DNA from: Flocculibacter collagenilyticus
GTDB lineage: Bacteria > Pseudomonadota > Gammaproteobacteria > Enterobacterales > Alteromonadaceae
Direction of reading: 5' to 3'
Length of the DNA stretch: 64,000 bases
NCBI RefSeq assembly: GCF_016469335.1
Contig: NZ_CP059888.1
Span: 1,302,001-1,366,000, forward strand
Shown here: positions 28,374-35,599 of the stretch, in pieces
Layout: the number at the start of each line of letters is the position of its first letter
Position numbering within the stretch: the first letter of the stretch is position 1
Made by a program: the position numbers and the translations under genes
The notes under the pieces: generated by a model
What the model was told of the DNA's origin: nothing
The model's input: the letters and a program-made list of their open reading frames with translations, nothing else
Databases searched by the model: none

Positions 28374-30296
28374 TTATTGCGATTTTCTAACGCGCAAATA
28401 CCATTCTGACAACAACCTAACTTGTTTGGCTGTGTAGCCTTTTTGTACCATACGGTTAACGAAATCTTGGTGTTTTTGCTGATCTTCCACCGATGTTTTT
28501 GCATTAAATGAAATAACAGGAAGTAAATCTTCGGTATTTGAGAACATTTTTTTCTCAATAACAGTGCGCAATTTTTCGTAACTGGTCCATGTAGGATTCT
28601 TGCCATTATTATTCGCTCTTGCTCTAAGTACGAAGTTAACAATTTCATTCCTGAAATCTTTCGGGTTACTAATACCCGCAGGTTTTTCAATTTTTTCAAG
28701 TTCCGCATTTAGCGCTGCTCGGTCAAATAATTGCCCCGTTTCTGGATCGCGGTATTCTTGATCTTGAATCCAAAAATCAGCATAGATCACATAGCGGTCA
28801 AAGATGTTTTGACCATATTCTGAATACGATTCTAGGTAGGCGGTTTGAATTTCCTTACCAATAAATTCAACATACTTAGGTGTTAGATAGCCTTTAAGAA
28901 ACTCTAAATAGGTTTCCTGTGTTTCTTGCGGAAATTGTTCACGCTCAATTTGTTGTTCAATCACATAGAATAAATGTACTGGGTTGGCGGCCACTTCGGC
29001 ATGATCAAAATTAAAGACACGAGAAAGAATTTTAAAGGCAAAGCGGGTTGATAATCCGCTCATTCCTTCGTCCACTCCTGCAAAGTCTCGGTATTCTTGA
29101 TATGACTTAGCCTTCGGGTCGGTGTCTTTTAAACTTTCGCCATTATAAACTCGCATCTTAGAATAAATTGACGAATGTTCGGGGGCTTTAAGTCGCGATA
29201 GAACAGAAAATTGAGACAAGGTTTCAAGTGTGCCTGGTGCGCATGGTGCGTTGTTTAGCTCACTGTTTTCCAACAGTTTTTCGTATATATGCTGTTCTTC
29301 AGTAATACGTAAACAATAAGGTACCTTTACAATATAAACGCGGTCTAAAAATGCTTCATTGTTTTTATTGTTACGGAACGTTTGCCATTCAGATTCATTC
29401 GAGTGCGCAAGTATGATGCCGTCGAAGGGCAGGGCAGAAAGTCCCTCAGTGCCGTTGTAGTTTCCTTCCTGAGTTGCCGTAAGCAGTGGGTGCAGCACCT
29501 TTATCGGTGCTTTGAACATTTCGACAAATTCCATTAAACCTTGGTTGGCGCGACAAAGCGCACCAGAGTAACTGTAAGCGTCTGGATCGTCTTGTGCATA
29601 ATGCTCTAGCTTTCGAATATCTACTTTACCAACTAGTGAGGAGATATCTTGATTGTTTTCATCTCCTGGTTCTGTTTTGGCAATAGCGATTTGATTTAAA
29701 ATAGAGGGCGTTGTTTTCACTACTTTGAACTGTGATATATCGCCATTATATTCATGCAGTCTTTTGGCTGCCCACGGCGACATAATATTTTTTAGGTAAC
29801 GCTGTGGAATACCATATTCTTTCTCGAGTATTTCACCGTCTTCCAACACATCAAATAAACACAGTGGAGAGTCGTGAACTGGCGAGCCTTTAAGGCTGTA
29901 TATTGGTACTTGCTGCATTAGGTATTTTAGTTTTTCAGCAAGGGATGATTTACCACCACCCACAGGACCGAGCAAGTATAGAATTTGTTTCTTCTCTTCA
30001 AGCCCTTGTGCCGAGTGCTTTAAATAAGACACGATTTGTTCGATGGATTCTTCCATGCCGTAAAACTCTGAAAAGGCAGGATAACGCGCAATTACACGAT
30101 TAGAAAAGATACGGCTGAGTCGAGAGTCTTGAGAGGTATCAATCATTTCCGGATCGCCAATTGCAATCAGCAGTCGTTCTGCAGCACTGGCATAAGCGGT
30201 TCGGTCATCTTTACAAAGTTGAAGATACTCTTGAATTGAATACTCTTCTTCTTTAGCTGCTTCATATCTGGATTGATAATGCTCAAATATACTCAT
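28374..30296 (-). CDS. yeaG: PrkA-family serine protein kinase / AAA+ protein YeaG
   Basis: 640 residues, the usual length. The N-terminal AAA-like domain carries the Walker A motif GPVGGGKSS at residues 110-118; the C-terminal part is the PrkA kinase domain. YeaG/PrkA phosphorylates proteins during starvation and, in Bacillus, PrkA has been described as a Lon-like protease. It is the first gene of yeaG-yeaH-ycgB. No obvious sigma-54 site is visible in the 228 bases upstream, unlike what is reported for nitrogen-controlled yeaG in enterics. Confidence 0.94.
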   Translation of the reverse strand: MSIFEHYQSRYEAAKEEEYSIQEYLQLCKDDRTAYASAAERLLIAIGDPEMIDTSQDSRLSRIFSNRVIARYPAFSEFYGMEESIEQIVSYLKHSAQGLEEKKQILYLLGPVGGGKSSLAEKLKYLMQQVPIYSLKGSPVHDSPLCLFDVLEDGEILEKEYGIPQRYLKNIMSPWAAKRLHEYNGDISQFKVVKTTPSILNQIAIAKTEPGDENNQDISSLVGKVDIRKLEHYAQDDPDAYSYSGALCRANQGLMEFVEMFKAPIKVLHPLLTATQEGNYNGTEGLSALPFDGIILAHSNESEWQTFRNNKNNEAFLDRVYIVKVPYCLRITEEQHIYEKLLENSELNNAPCAPGTLETLSQFSVLSRLKAPEHSSIYSKMRVYNGESLKDTDPKAKSYQEYRDFAGVDEGMSGLSTRFAFKILSRVFNFDHAEVAANPVHLFYVIEQQIEREQFPQETQETYLEFLKGYLTPKYVEFIGKEIQTAYLESYSEYGQNIFDRYVIYADFWIQDQEYRDPETGQLFDRAALNAELEKIEKPAGISNPKDFRNEIVNFVLRARANNNGKNPTWTSYEKLRTVIEKKMFSNTEDLLPVISFNAKTSVEDQQKHQDFVNRMVQKGYTAKQVRLLSEWYLRVRKSQ

Positions 30297-30524
30297 ATCG
30301 CCCCCAAAAAAATGTTATTTAGCGCAAAATTTTTTAGTTGTTTAAAAGCATGTGGCTTTAATTTAAGCGTAGTAGGTCTTGCAGATTTTGCGTGAATAAA
30401 TAGGGAATTTATTTAAGAATTTTCAATAACAAAACAGCATAAGTATACTGAAAAGTGAGTTGAAAAAAGTGCTTGGTAGGCATTAACTTTAATAATCGTG
30501 CAATCCATTGCGTATTTTTGAAAA

Positions 30525-31475
30525 TTAACAATGAGGTAAAAATATTTCCGCCAGCATGCAGCGTGCGCTACCACCGCCAACACTTTCAATGGTTGGAATT
30601 GCAACAGGCAACAATTCTCCAAATTGACTTAATTGAGCCTTTTGCGCATCTGTGAAAGCATTGTAAGCTGTTTCAGACATAACGATAAAATCTTTATCAG
30701 TGGCATTTTTTACTTGTAATATATTTGCACAAAATTGAGACATCTGTTGTTCTGAAATAGTTATAACTTGCTTTCTTTTAGCCAGTTGTTCTAGCACCTT
30801 GCCACGAAATTCTGTGGTGATTACTTCGTCACATACTACACAAAAGCGTTCGCCTATACTGAGCATTACATTAGTATGATAAATCGGTTTTCCATTGGCG
30901 CTTGCAGTTTCAAAGGCAACCACAGTATGCCCATTTAACTTTGCATAATTCGCAAGCTGTATTGGATCGCAGCGTTCTGATAGTGCTGCATAAACTGTTG
31001 CATGCTTATGATCAAAAATAAGTACACCAGTGCCTTCTAACACGCGCTTGCTTTCTTCTGGAAGGCCAATAAAGGTTACATGCGATATTGTTTTATCATG
31101 ATTTACTAATAACTGAGTGAGTTGATTATAGCGTCTTTCTAAACGACGATTTTCAGCCTTCATCGGGTACAGGTGTATACCGCCCGAAGCTGTTGTTGAA
31201 AACCAATTATTAGGAAATACTGCATCAGGTGTTCGGAGTAAATCTTGCTTATCCATCACAATGACGTGAATACCATGAGAGCGTAACAACTTCACCATGC
31301 CTTCAAACTCTTGAAGTGCTAGTTGTGTAATAGCGTTTTCTTGGCCCAATGCGGGTTTGTTTTGAAATTCATTGTCTGTAGCCGTTTCGCTGTTAAAACT
31401 AAAGTCAGTAGGTCGCACCATCAGAACGGTGTTTGTGCATTGAGGTTGATGTGCTGGACTAGTAACAATGGACAT
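30525..31475 (-). CDS. ctlX: Arginine-deiminase-related hydrolase, CtlX type
   Basis: 316 residues of the amidinotransferase/deiminase superfamily. VMVRPTDFSFN and PDAVFPNNWFSTT at the N-terminal end and the terminal GGGSARCMLAEIF with Cys306 are typical of the CtlX (citrulline-utilisation hydrolase) branch. The guanidine- or ureido-hydrolysing Cys-His-Asp core appears intact. It is distantly related in fold to AstB, also in this window. It lies between sodB and yeaG, apparently as its own transcript. The exact substrate is an inference from the family. Confidence 0.84.
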   Translation of the reverse strand: MSIVTSPAHQPQCTNTVLMVRPTDFSFNSETATDNEFQNKPALGQENAITQLALQEFEGMVKLLRSHGIHVIVMDKQDLLRTPDAVFPNNWFSTTASGGIHLYPMKAENRRLERRYNQLTQLLVNHDKTISHVTFIGLPEESKRVLEGTGVLIFDHKHATVYAALSERCDPIQLANYAKLNGHTVVAFETASANGKPIYHTNVMLSIGERFCVVCDEVITTEFRGKVLEQLAKRKQVITISEQQMSQFCANILQVKNATDKDFIVMSETAYNAFTDAQKAQLSQFGELLPVAIPTIESVGGGSARCMLAEIFLPHC

Positions 31476-31527
31476 ATCACAAATACCTGTTTTTAAATAA
31501 TGTAGTGTGTGGTGAGTGCTAAGAATA

Positions 31528-31560
31528 AAAAAACGCTCTAATTGATAGAGCGTTTTTATT
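31528..31560 (-). terminator. Intrinsic terminator after sodB
   Basis: Stem AAACGCTCTA/TAGAGCGTTT with a five-base loop (31531-31540 with 31546-31555). On the minus strand it is followed by a long T-run (complement of the A-run at 31527-31533). It lies 21 bases beyond the sodB stop. Confidence 0.88.
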
Positions 31561-31581
31561 ATTTAAATAGTTTAACTTAAA

Positions 31582-32166
31582 TTATGCTGCAAAGTTTTTA
31601 TTTGCAAAATCCCAGTTAATTAAAGACCAGAAACCTTTTAAGTAGTCAGGGCGGACGTTACGGTAATCGATGTAGTAAGCGTGTTCCCATAAGTCTACCG
31701 TCATTAGCGGTGTTACACCATCTTCTGTTAATGGTGTACCAGCATTAGAAGTATTAACAATATCTAGTGAGCCGTCAGCTAATTTAACTAACCATGTCCA
31801 GCTAGAACCAAAGTTGTTTACTGCTTTATCGTTAAATGCTTCTTTAAACGCTGCGAATGAACCCCATTTTGCATTGATAGCATCTGCTACTGCGCCAGTT
31901 GGTTCGCCGCCGCCATTCGGGCTTAAGCTATGCCAATAAAAAGTGTGGTTCCAAATTTGTGCTGCATTATTAAATACGCCACCTTCAGAAGAGCGAACGA
32001 TGTCTTCTAATGACTTACCTTCAAAGTTAGTACCTTCGATTAAACCATTTAATTTAACAACATACGTATTGTGGTGTTTGCCGTAGTGGTACTCTAATGT
32101 CTCTTTTGAGATGTGTGGCTCAAGCGCTGACTTGTCATATGGTAGTGCTGGTAATTCAAAGGCCAT
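31582..32166 (-). CDS. sodB: Superoxide dismutase, iron type
   Basis: 194 residues, the usual size of SodB. Metal ligands are His27, His74, Asp158 and His162 (in DLWEHAYY). Gln70 in AAQIWNH is the outer-sphere residue typical of Fe-SOD. It disproportionates superoxide in the cytoplasm. A CGGAGAAA ribosome site precedes the ATG. It is divergent from grxD and 880 bases from a peroxiredoxin gene, so three oxidative-stress genes cluster here. Confidence 0.96.
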   Translation of the reverse strand: MAFELPALPYDKSALEPHISKETLEYHYGKHHNTYVVKLNGLIEGTNFEGKSLEDIVRSSEGGVFNNAAQIWNHTFYWHSLSPNGGGEPTGAVADAINAKWGSFAAFKEAFNDKAVNNFGSSWTWLVKLADGSLDIVNTSNAGTPLTEDGVTPLMTVDLWEHAYYIDYRNVRPDYLKGFWSLINWDFANKNFAA

Positions 32167-32277
32167 TGTGTTTCTCCGTTGGCTTTATTTAGTGATTCAA
32201 ATATGTTCGATCATTGTATTCGTTCAAGTAAATATTTTTTCAATGCTTGAACGATAGGTTTTTATACTGTGAGCATG

Positions 32278-32292
32278 TTGATGTAACATCAA
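32278..32292. repeat. 15-bp palindrome TTGATGT-A-ACATCAA
   Basis: Perfect inverted repeat of two 7-base arms around one base, in the divergent sodB/grxD region. The geometry suits a dimeric regulator. TTGATG recurs on the + strand at about 32327. I do not recognise the binding protein. Confidence 0.4.
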
Positions 32293-32445
32293 GCGCCATC
32301 GCTTTAGTATACGTTTGATGCTAAAATCGCCCTAAGTTTATAACTTGGCCGCGATACACTCTGATTAACGGTAAAGTAATACAACGTACTCATAGTATTG
32401 AACTGTTATATACCCTAAACCATATTAGGCCGTTTTCAATATTTT

Positions 32446-32459
32446 CAAGGTATACCTTG
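32446..32459. repeat. 14-bp palindrome CAAGGTATACCTTG
   Basis: Perfect palindrome about 70 bases upstream of the grxD start, in the likely promoter area. It could be an operator. It does not match a consensus I can name with confidence. Confidence 0.4.
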
Positions 32460-32529
32460 TTGTATTTTTTACTATTGCTGAGTAATGTTCATGGCCTATA
32501 TCTATTTTATCGGTTATTTGAGGGTTGCA

Positions 32530-32874
32530 ATGGAAACCATTGAGAAAATTAAGCAGCAGATCGCTGAAAATTCAATTTTACTTTACATGAAAGGCTCACC
32601 TAAATTACCTAGTTGTGGTTTTTCTTCTCAAGCAGCGCAGGCGCTAATGTCATGTGGCGAGCAGTTTGCTTATGTAGACATTTTACAAAACCCTGATATC
32701 CGTGCTGAGCTACCAGCTTATGCTGATTGGCCAACATTCCCGCAGCTATGGGTTGACGGTGAGTTGATTGGCGGGTGCGATATTATCGTTGAAATGTTCC
32801 AGAAAGGTGAACTGCAAGCACTAATTAAAGAGTCAGCTGAGAAAAACGCAGCGTCTAACACAGACGCTGAATAA
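32530..32874 (+). CDS. grxD: Monothiol glutaredoxin, Grx4 type
   Basis: 114 residues from ATG at 32530, the start that matches E. coli GrxD (METIEKIKQQIAEN); GAGG lies about 7 bases upstream. The monothiol site is Cys29 in KLPSCGFS, followed by the conserved WPTFPQLW and GGCDI glutathione-binding elements. With BolA-type proteins it carries [2Fe-2S] clusters in iron-sulfur assembly and iron sensing. Upstream neighbour sodB is the same as in E. coli (rnt-lhr-grxD-sodB region). Confidence 0.95.
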   Translation: METIEKIKQQIAENSILLYMKGSPKLPSCGFSSQAAQALMSCGEQFAYVDILQNPDIRAELPAYADWPTFPQLWVDGELIGGCDIIVEMFQKGELQALIKESAEKNAASNTDAE

Positions 32875-32933
32875 GACTTGTCTTTTTCTTGAGCGAGCTT
32901 CTGTTAGATATTATTAATTTTCTAACTAATGGC

Positions 32934-32961
32934 TTGGTTTTTTTAAATCTGGCTATATATA
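32934..32961 (+). promoter_or_regulatory. Candidate peroxiredoxin promoter
   Basis: TTGGTT (32934-32939), 16 bases, then TATATA (32956-32961). If used, transcription starts near 32968, upstream of the hairpin at 32981. The hairpin would then lie within the 5' leader of the peroxiredoxin mRNA. The match is moderate. Confidence 0.35.
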
Positions 32962-32980
32962 GTTTGTCAGCTTCTTTGCA

Positions 32981-33018
32981 AGCCAGAAATTTAGTGACTA
33001 AATTTCTGGCTTTTATTT
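32981..33018 (+). terminator. Intrinsic terminator-like hairpin between grxD and peroxiredoxin gene
   Basis: Perfect 13-bp stem AGCCAGAAATTTA/TAAATTTCTGGCT with a five-base loop, followed by TTTATTTAT. It is only 27 bases from the peroxiredoxin start codon. It can end the grxD transcript. It may also act within the peroxiredoxin leader, because little room for a promoter remains downstream of it. Confidence 0.82.
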
Positions 33019-33044
33019 ATATATAAAGAAAAATGGAGATAAAA

Positions 33045-33650
33045 ATGGGCGTATTAGTAGGCCGTCAGGCACCAGACTTTACTGCTGCAGCTGTTCTAGG
33101 TAATGGCGAAATTGTAGACTCTTATAACCTTCATGAAGCAATTAAAGGTAAAAAAGCAGTAGTATTCTTTTACCCACTAGACTTCACATTTGTATGTCCT
33201 TCAGAGCTAATCGCATTTGATAAGCGTTTTGAAGAATTCCAAAAGCGTGGTGTTGAAGTAATTGGTGTGTCTATCGACTCACAATTCTCGCACAATGCAT
33301 GGAGAAACACGCCAGTAAACGAAGGTGGTATTGGCCCAGTTAAGTACACATTAGTTGCTGACGTGAAACACGAAATTTGCCAAGCATTTGATGTTGAGCA
33401 CCCAGAAGCAGGCGTTGCATTCCGTGGCTCTTTCCTTATCGATGCTGAAGGTAATGTTCGTCATCAGGTAGTTAACGATTTACCATTAGGTCGTAACATT
33501 GATGAAATGCTACGCATGGTAGACGCATTAGCATTCCATGAAGAGCACGGTGAAGTTTGTCCAGCTGGCTGGCAAGAAGGCAGTGCAGGTATGGACGCAT
33601 CTTCTGAAGGTGTAGCTAAGTACCTTTCTGAGCACTCAGAATCACTATAA
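33045..33650 (+). CDS. Typical 2-Cys peroxiredoxin
   Basis: 201 residues from ATG at 33045, preceded by GGAGA. The peroxidatic Cys51 is in FTFVCPSE and the resolving Cys172 in GEVCPAGW, so it is a typical 2-Cys (AhpC/Prx1) enzyme that reduces hydrogen and organic peroxides. GGIGP and a C-terminal YL are also present; this pairing is associated with sensitivity to over-oxidation in eukaryotic-like peroxiredoxins. No ahpF is adjacent, so the reductant is probably thioredoxin. It ends at a strong terminator (33694). Confidence 0.94.
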   Translation: MGVLVGRQAPDFTAAAVLGNGEIVDSYNLHEAIKGKKAVVFFYPLDFTFVCPSELIAFDKRFEEFQKRGVEVIGVSIDSQFSHNAWRNTPVNEGGIGPVKYTLVADVKHEICQAFDVEHPEAGVAFRGSFLIDAEGNVRHQVVNDLPLGRNIDEMLRMVDALAFHEEHGEVCPAGWQEGSAGMDASSEGVAKYLSEHSESL

Positions 33651-33693
33651 TTGTAAAATCAGAGCCTTTTAGATAGAGGCTTATTTGATTGAA

Positions 33694-33724
33694 AAATGCC
33701 GCTTTTTATTAGCGGCATTTTTGT
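33694..33724 (+). terminator. Intrinsic terminator after the peroxiredoxin gene
   Basis: Stem AAATGCCGCT/AGCGGCATTT with a seven-base T-rich loop, continuing into TTTTT. It lies 43 bases after the stop. Confidence 0.9.
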
Positions 33725-33728
33725 ATCT

Positions 33729-33929
33729 GTTAAAATTTAACAAATAATGTCAAGAAATTTAACGGTACAACATAGTTAAAAAGCAACATTCATTATAAAT
33801 AACCAGCTATATAAATATATTAAGATCATTGAAGTCACTTTTAGTGCATTATGCGCCAAAGTAATTGTTCAAAACCAATGTTTAGTTCCTAAAAAGTGGG
33901 CAAAGTAGTTAAATTGCATTAATTTAAAC
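33729..33929. repeat. Cluster of GTTAAA/TTTAAC motifs
   Basis: Copies at 33729-33734 and 33736-33741 (together GTTAAA-A-TTTAAC, a perfect inverted repeat), 33758-33763, 33775-33780 and 33908-33913, plus TTTAAAC at 33923-33929. This is more than I expect by chance in 200 AT-rich bases. The position 100-300 bases upstream of a sigma-54-like element would suit an enhancer-binding activator, but this is inference. Confidence 0.35.
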
Positions 33930-34026
33930 AATTTCACTCGATTTACACGTCTGATTTTTTTACAAAAAACACTGCCTTCTTCGAAAAATCACAAAAAAAC
34001 ATTTTAAAATCAATAGTATATTTTAC

Positions 34027-34041
34027 TGGCTTATTAATTGC
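34027..34041 (+). promoter_or_regulatory. Candidate sigma-54 promoter of the PEP-CTERM locus
   Basis: TGGCTTATTAATTGC matches TGGC-N7-TTGC, with GG and GC ten bases apart as required at -24/-12. The implied start near 34053 leaves a 330-base leader before the coding region. PEP-CTERM genes in several proteobacteria are controlled by sigma-54 and the PrsK-PrsR system, which makes the match more credible. Confidence 0.4.
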
Positions 34042-34382
34042 CTATTTATTGCACAGTTTGGCAGTGTGGCTTATTCTTAATGTGTAATACCGCATCGCTA
34101 TTCGAAATGTAATTACTTAGGTAATGACTAGGACATCTTAAGGATTGAAAGTAAACACAAGGAGGTAAACCAAAAAAACCTTTCAGGTAATTTATTTTAT
34201 TATTTTGAGTATACGCCTCAATATTGGGGTTCTTGTGGTATTGCTGAAACCGCACTCGGTATCCAGCCAAATAATGAACATCAAATAATCTGTCACACAT
34301 TTTGTAGTCGATAGTGGTCAATCGAAAATTGTAACAAGCAGTTGAAGCGTTGCTCTATGTGTCATCACTAGGAGATTATTGT

Positions 34383-34994
34383 ATGTTACAAGTTAGGAAA
34401 TTAATGAGCTTAATGGCTGTCTTGATAATAGGAATATCAGGCATAACTCAGAAAGCCACCGCATTTGAAATTTCAGTTCAACCCAGTGCATTAAATCCAG
34501 ATATAAACGATGTTTTTCAAATAGAAATCATGGCGTTAAATCTTGGAAATGGTGCAGCACCAAGCATAGGTGCATTTGATATAGATTTTGATTTTGACTC
34601 AGCAATCCTTCAATTTAACTCATTAACTTTTGGCAATGGGTTAGATTTAGGTTTTGGCTCGTTACAAAATGATTCATTAGCTGGCGGAACAGTCAGTGTT
34701 GATGAAACCTCATTTGAGTCTGAAGCTGATCTAAATTCGTTTCAGCCTGAAGACTTTATGCTGTTTAGTATCGAATTTACTGCGTTATCAGCAGGCATTA
34801 GTGACCTGACGGTAGCAGTACAGTCTATTTCAGATGCATCTGGTTTAACATTATTAACGCCAACGGCCATTCAAAATGGCAGGGTGAATGTAAACTCTGG
34901 TGGAGGTCAAATTCCAGAGCCAACCATGCTGTATTTGTGGGGCTTAGGACTACTGATGCTAGCTTCAACTCGGTCGTATTTTCAGCGCATGTAA
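34383..34994 (+). CDS. PEP-CTERM protein with cohesin-like domain
   Basis: 203 residues from ATG at 34383 (AGGAG upstream). A signal peptide (to about residue 28) leads into a domain of some 130 residues beginning FEISVQPSALNPDINDVFQI and containing GAFDIDFDFDSAILQF, the pattern of cohesin-type beta sandwiches. The C-terminus is a PEP-CTERM sorting signal: PEP in IPEPTMLYLWGLGLL, a hydrophobic helix, then a short basic end. Exosortase (XrtA type) would cleave it, leaving the domain exported and often retained in exopolysaccharide. The exosortase is not in this window. It is the first gene of a group with a dockerin-bearing protein. Confidence 0.83.
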   Translation: MLQVRKLMSLMAVLIIGISGITQKATAFEISVQPSALNPDINDVFQIEIMALNLGNGAAPSIGAFDIDFDFDSAILQFNSLTFGNGLDLGFGSLQNDSLAGGTVSVDETSFESEADLNSFQPEDFMLFSIEFTALSAGISDLTVAVQSISDASGLTLLTPTAIQNGRVNVNSGGGQIPEPTMLYLWGLGLLMLASTRSYFQRM

Positions 34995-35145
34995 AAATGA
35001 AAAATGTATGATGGCGTTTAGCCTTAATTCTTAATATGTAAGTAATATAGGGCTAATCGCTGTGTGTAATGCGTTAGTATTTTACGCGTTGAAAGCAGTA
35101 ATGGAATGCCTAATTGGCAAAATATCAACTCGTTCGGAGGCGAAC

Positions 35146-35508
35146 ATGGAATTCAATAAAACACTTAAATCCTCATTTATAGCAATAGGCGTACTTTCAG
35201 TTGGGCTTGTTTCTTCTTTCGTGAGTGCTGCTTCAATTAGCTTGCAGTACGATGTTAAGCAAAAAGAAGAAGGGTACGTTCAATTTGAACTTATCGCAAA
35301 AAATATATCTAACACAACGCTTTATGATGTTGAGGTGGCAACGCCCAATGGATTAACAAATACAGTGAATTATGGTGATTTAGAGGTAGGTCAAAGTGCC
35401 AGTGAGTTAGTCACATTAAGTTGGCAAGCAAACGACGAACCACCCACTTTAACATGGTCGATCACCTTTATGGATCAAAATGGAGCAACAGTGACAGAAT
35501 CAAAATAA
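35146..35508 (+). CDS. Small secreted protein with a CARDB/DUF11-like fold
   Basis: 120 residues from ATG at 35146, chosen for the GGAGG 7 bases upstream; the longer frame to 35062 lacks a site. The signal peptide ends near SAA (residue 28). The mature 92 residues read as one Ig-like beta sandwich (FELIAKNISNTTLYDVEVATPNG, then LEVGQSASELVTLSW), a pattern seen in CARDB and DUF11 cell-surface modules. No cysteine or catalytic residue is seen. It lies 152 bases after the PEP-CTERM gene and 91 before the protease gene, in the same direction. A role in the same surface structure is inferred from position. Confidence 0.72.
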   Translation: MEFNKTLKSSFIAIGVLSVGLVSSFVSAASISLQYDVKQKEEGYVQFELIAKNISNTTLYDVEVATPNGLTNTVNYGDLEVGQSASELVTLSWQANDEPPTLTWSITFMDQNGATVTESK

Positions 35509-35599
35509 TGACGAACAAAACAAAAAATAAATACCAGCTATGTAGTTAAAGTTTTTGCTGGTTTCAGGTAGGTAAATTACGCACATTAAGGAGATAAAA

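Larger units (their letters stand above)
32167..32529. other. Divergent intergenic region sodB / grxD with two palindromes
   Basis: 363 bases that must carry the promoters of both genes. The minus strand shows TTGAAA (32243-32238) and TACAAT (32218-32213), but with a poor 19-base spacing. Two perfect short palindromes are annotated separately. A reading frame continues grxD upstream to 32485 but lacks a ribosome site. No other gene is seen. Confidence 0.45.
33725..34382. other. Long AT-rich regulatory-looking intergenic region upstream of the PEP-CTERM gene
   Basis: About 660 bases without a supportable gene. A 91-residue minus-strand frame (34046-34321) has a TTG start and no ribosome site and is not called. 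The region holds five GTTAAA/TTTAAC-type motifs (33729-33929) and a sigma-54-like element (34027-34041), both annotated separately. AGGAG about 9 bases before 34383 is the ribosome site of the PEP-CTERM gene. Confidence 0.5.

Noticed and set aside
34046-34321. 91-residue minus-strand open frame in the long intergenic region
   Set aside because: It begins with TTG, has no ribosome site and no recognisable motif, and overlaps the sigma-54-like element; more likely a chance frame.
33651-34382. Possible c-di-GMP (GEMM) or other riboswitch in the long leader before the PEP-CTERM gene
   Set aside because: I found neither the conserved GEMM core nor any other riboswitch pattern by eye.
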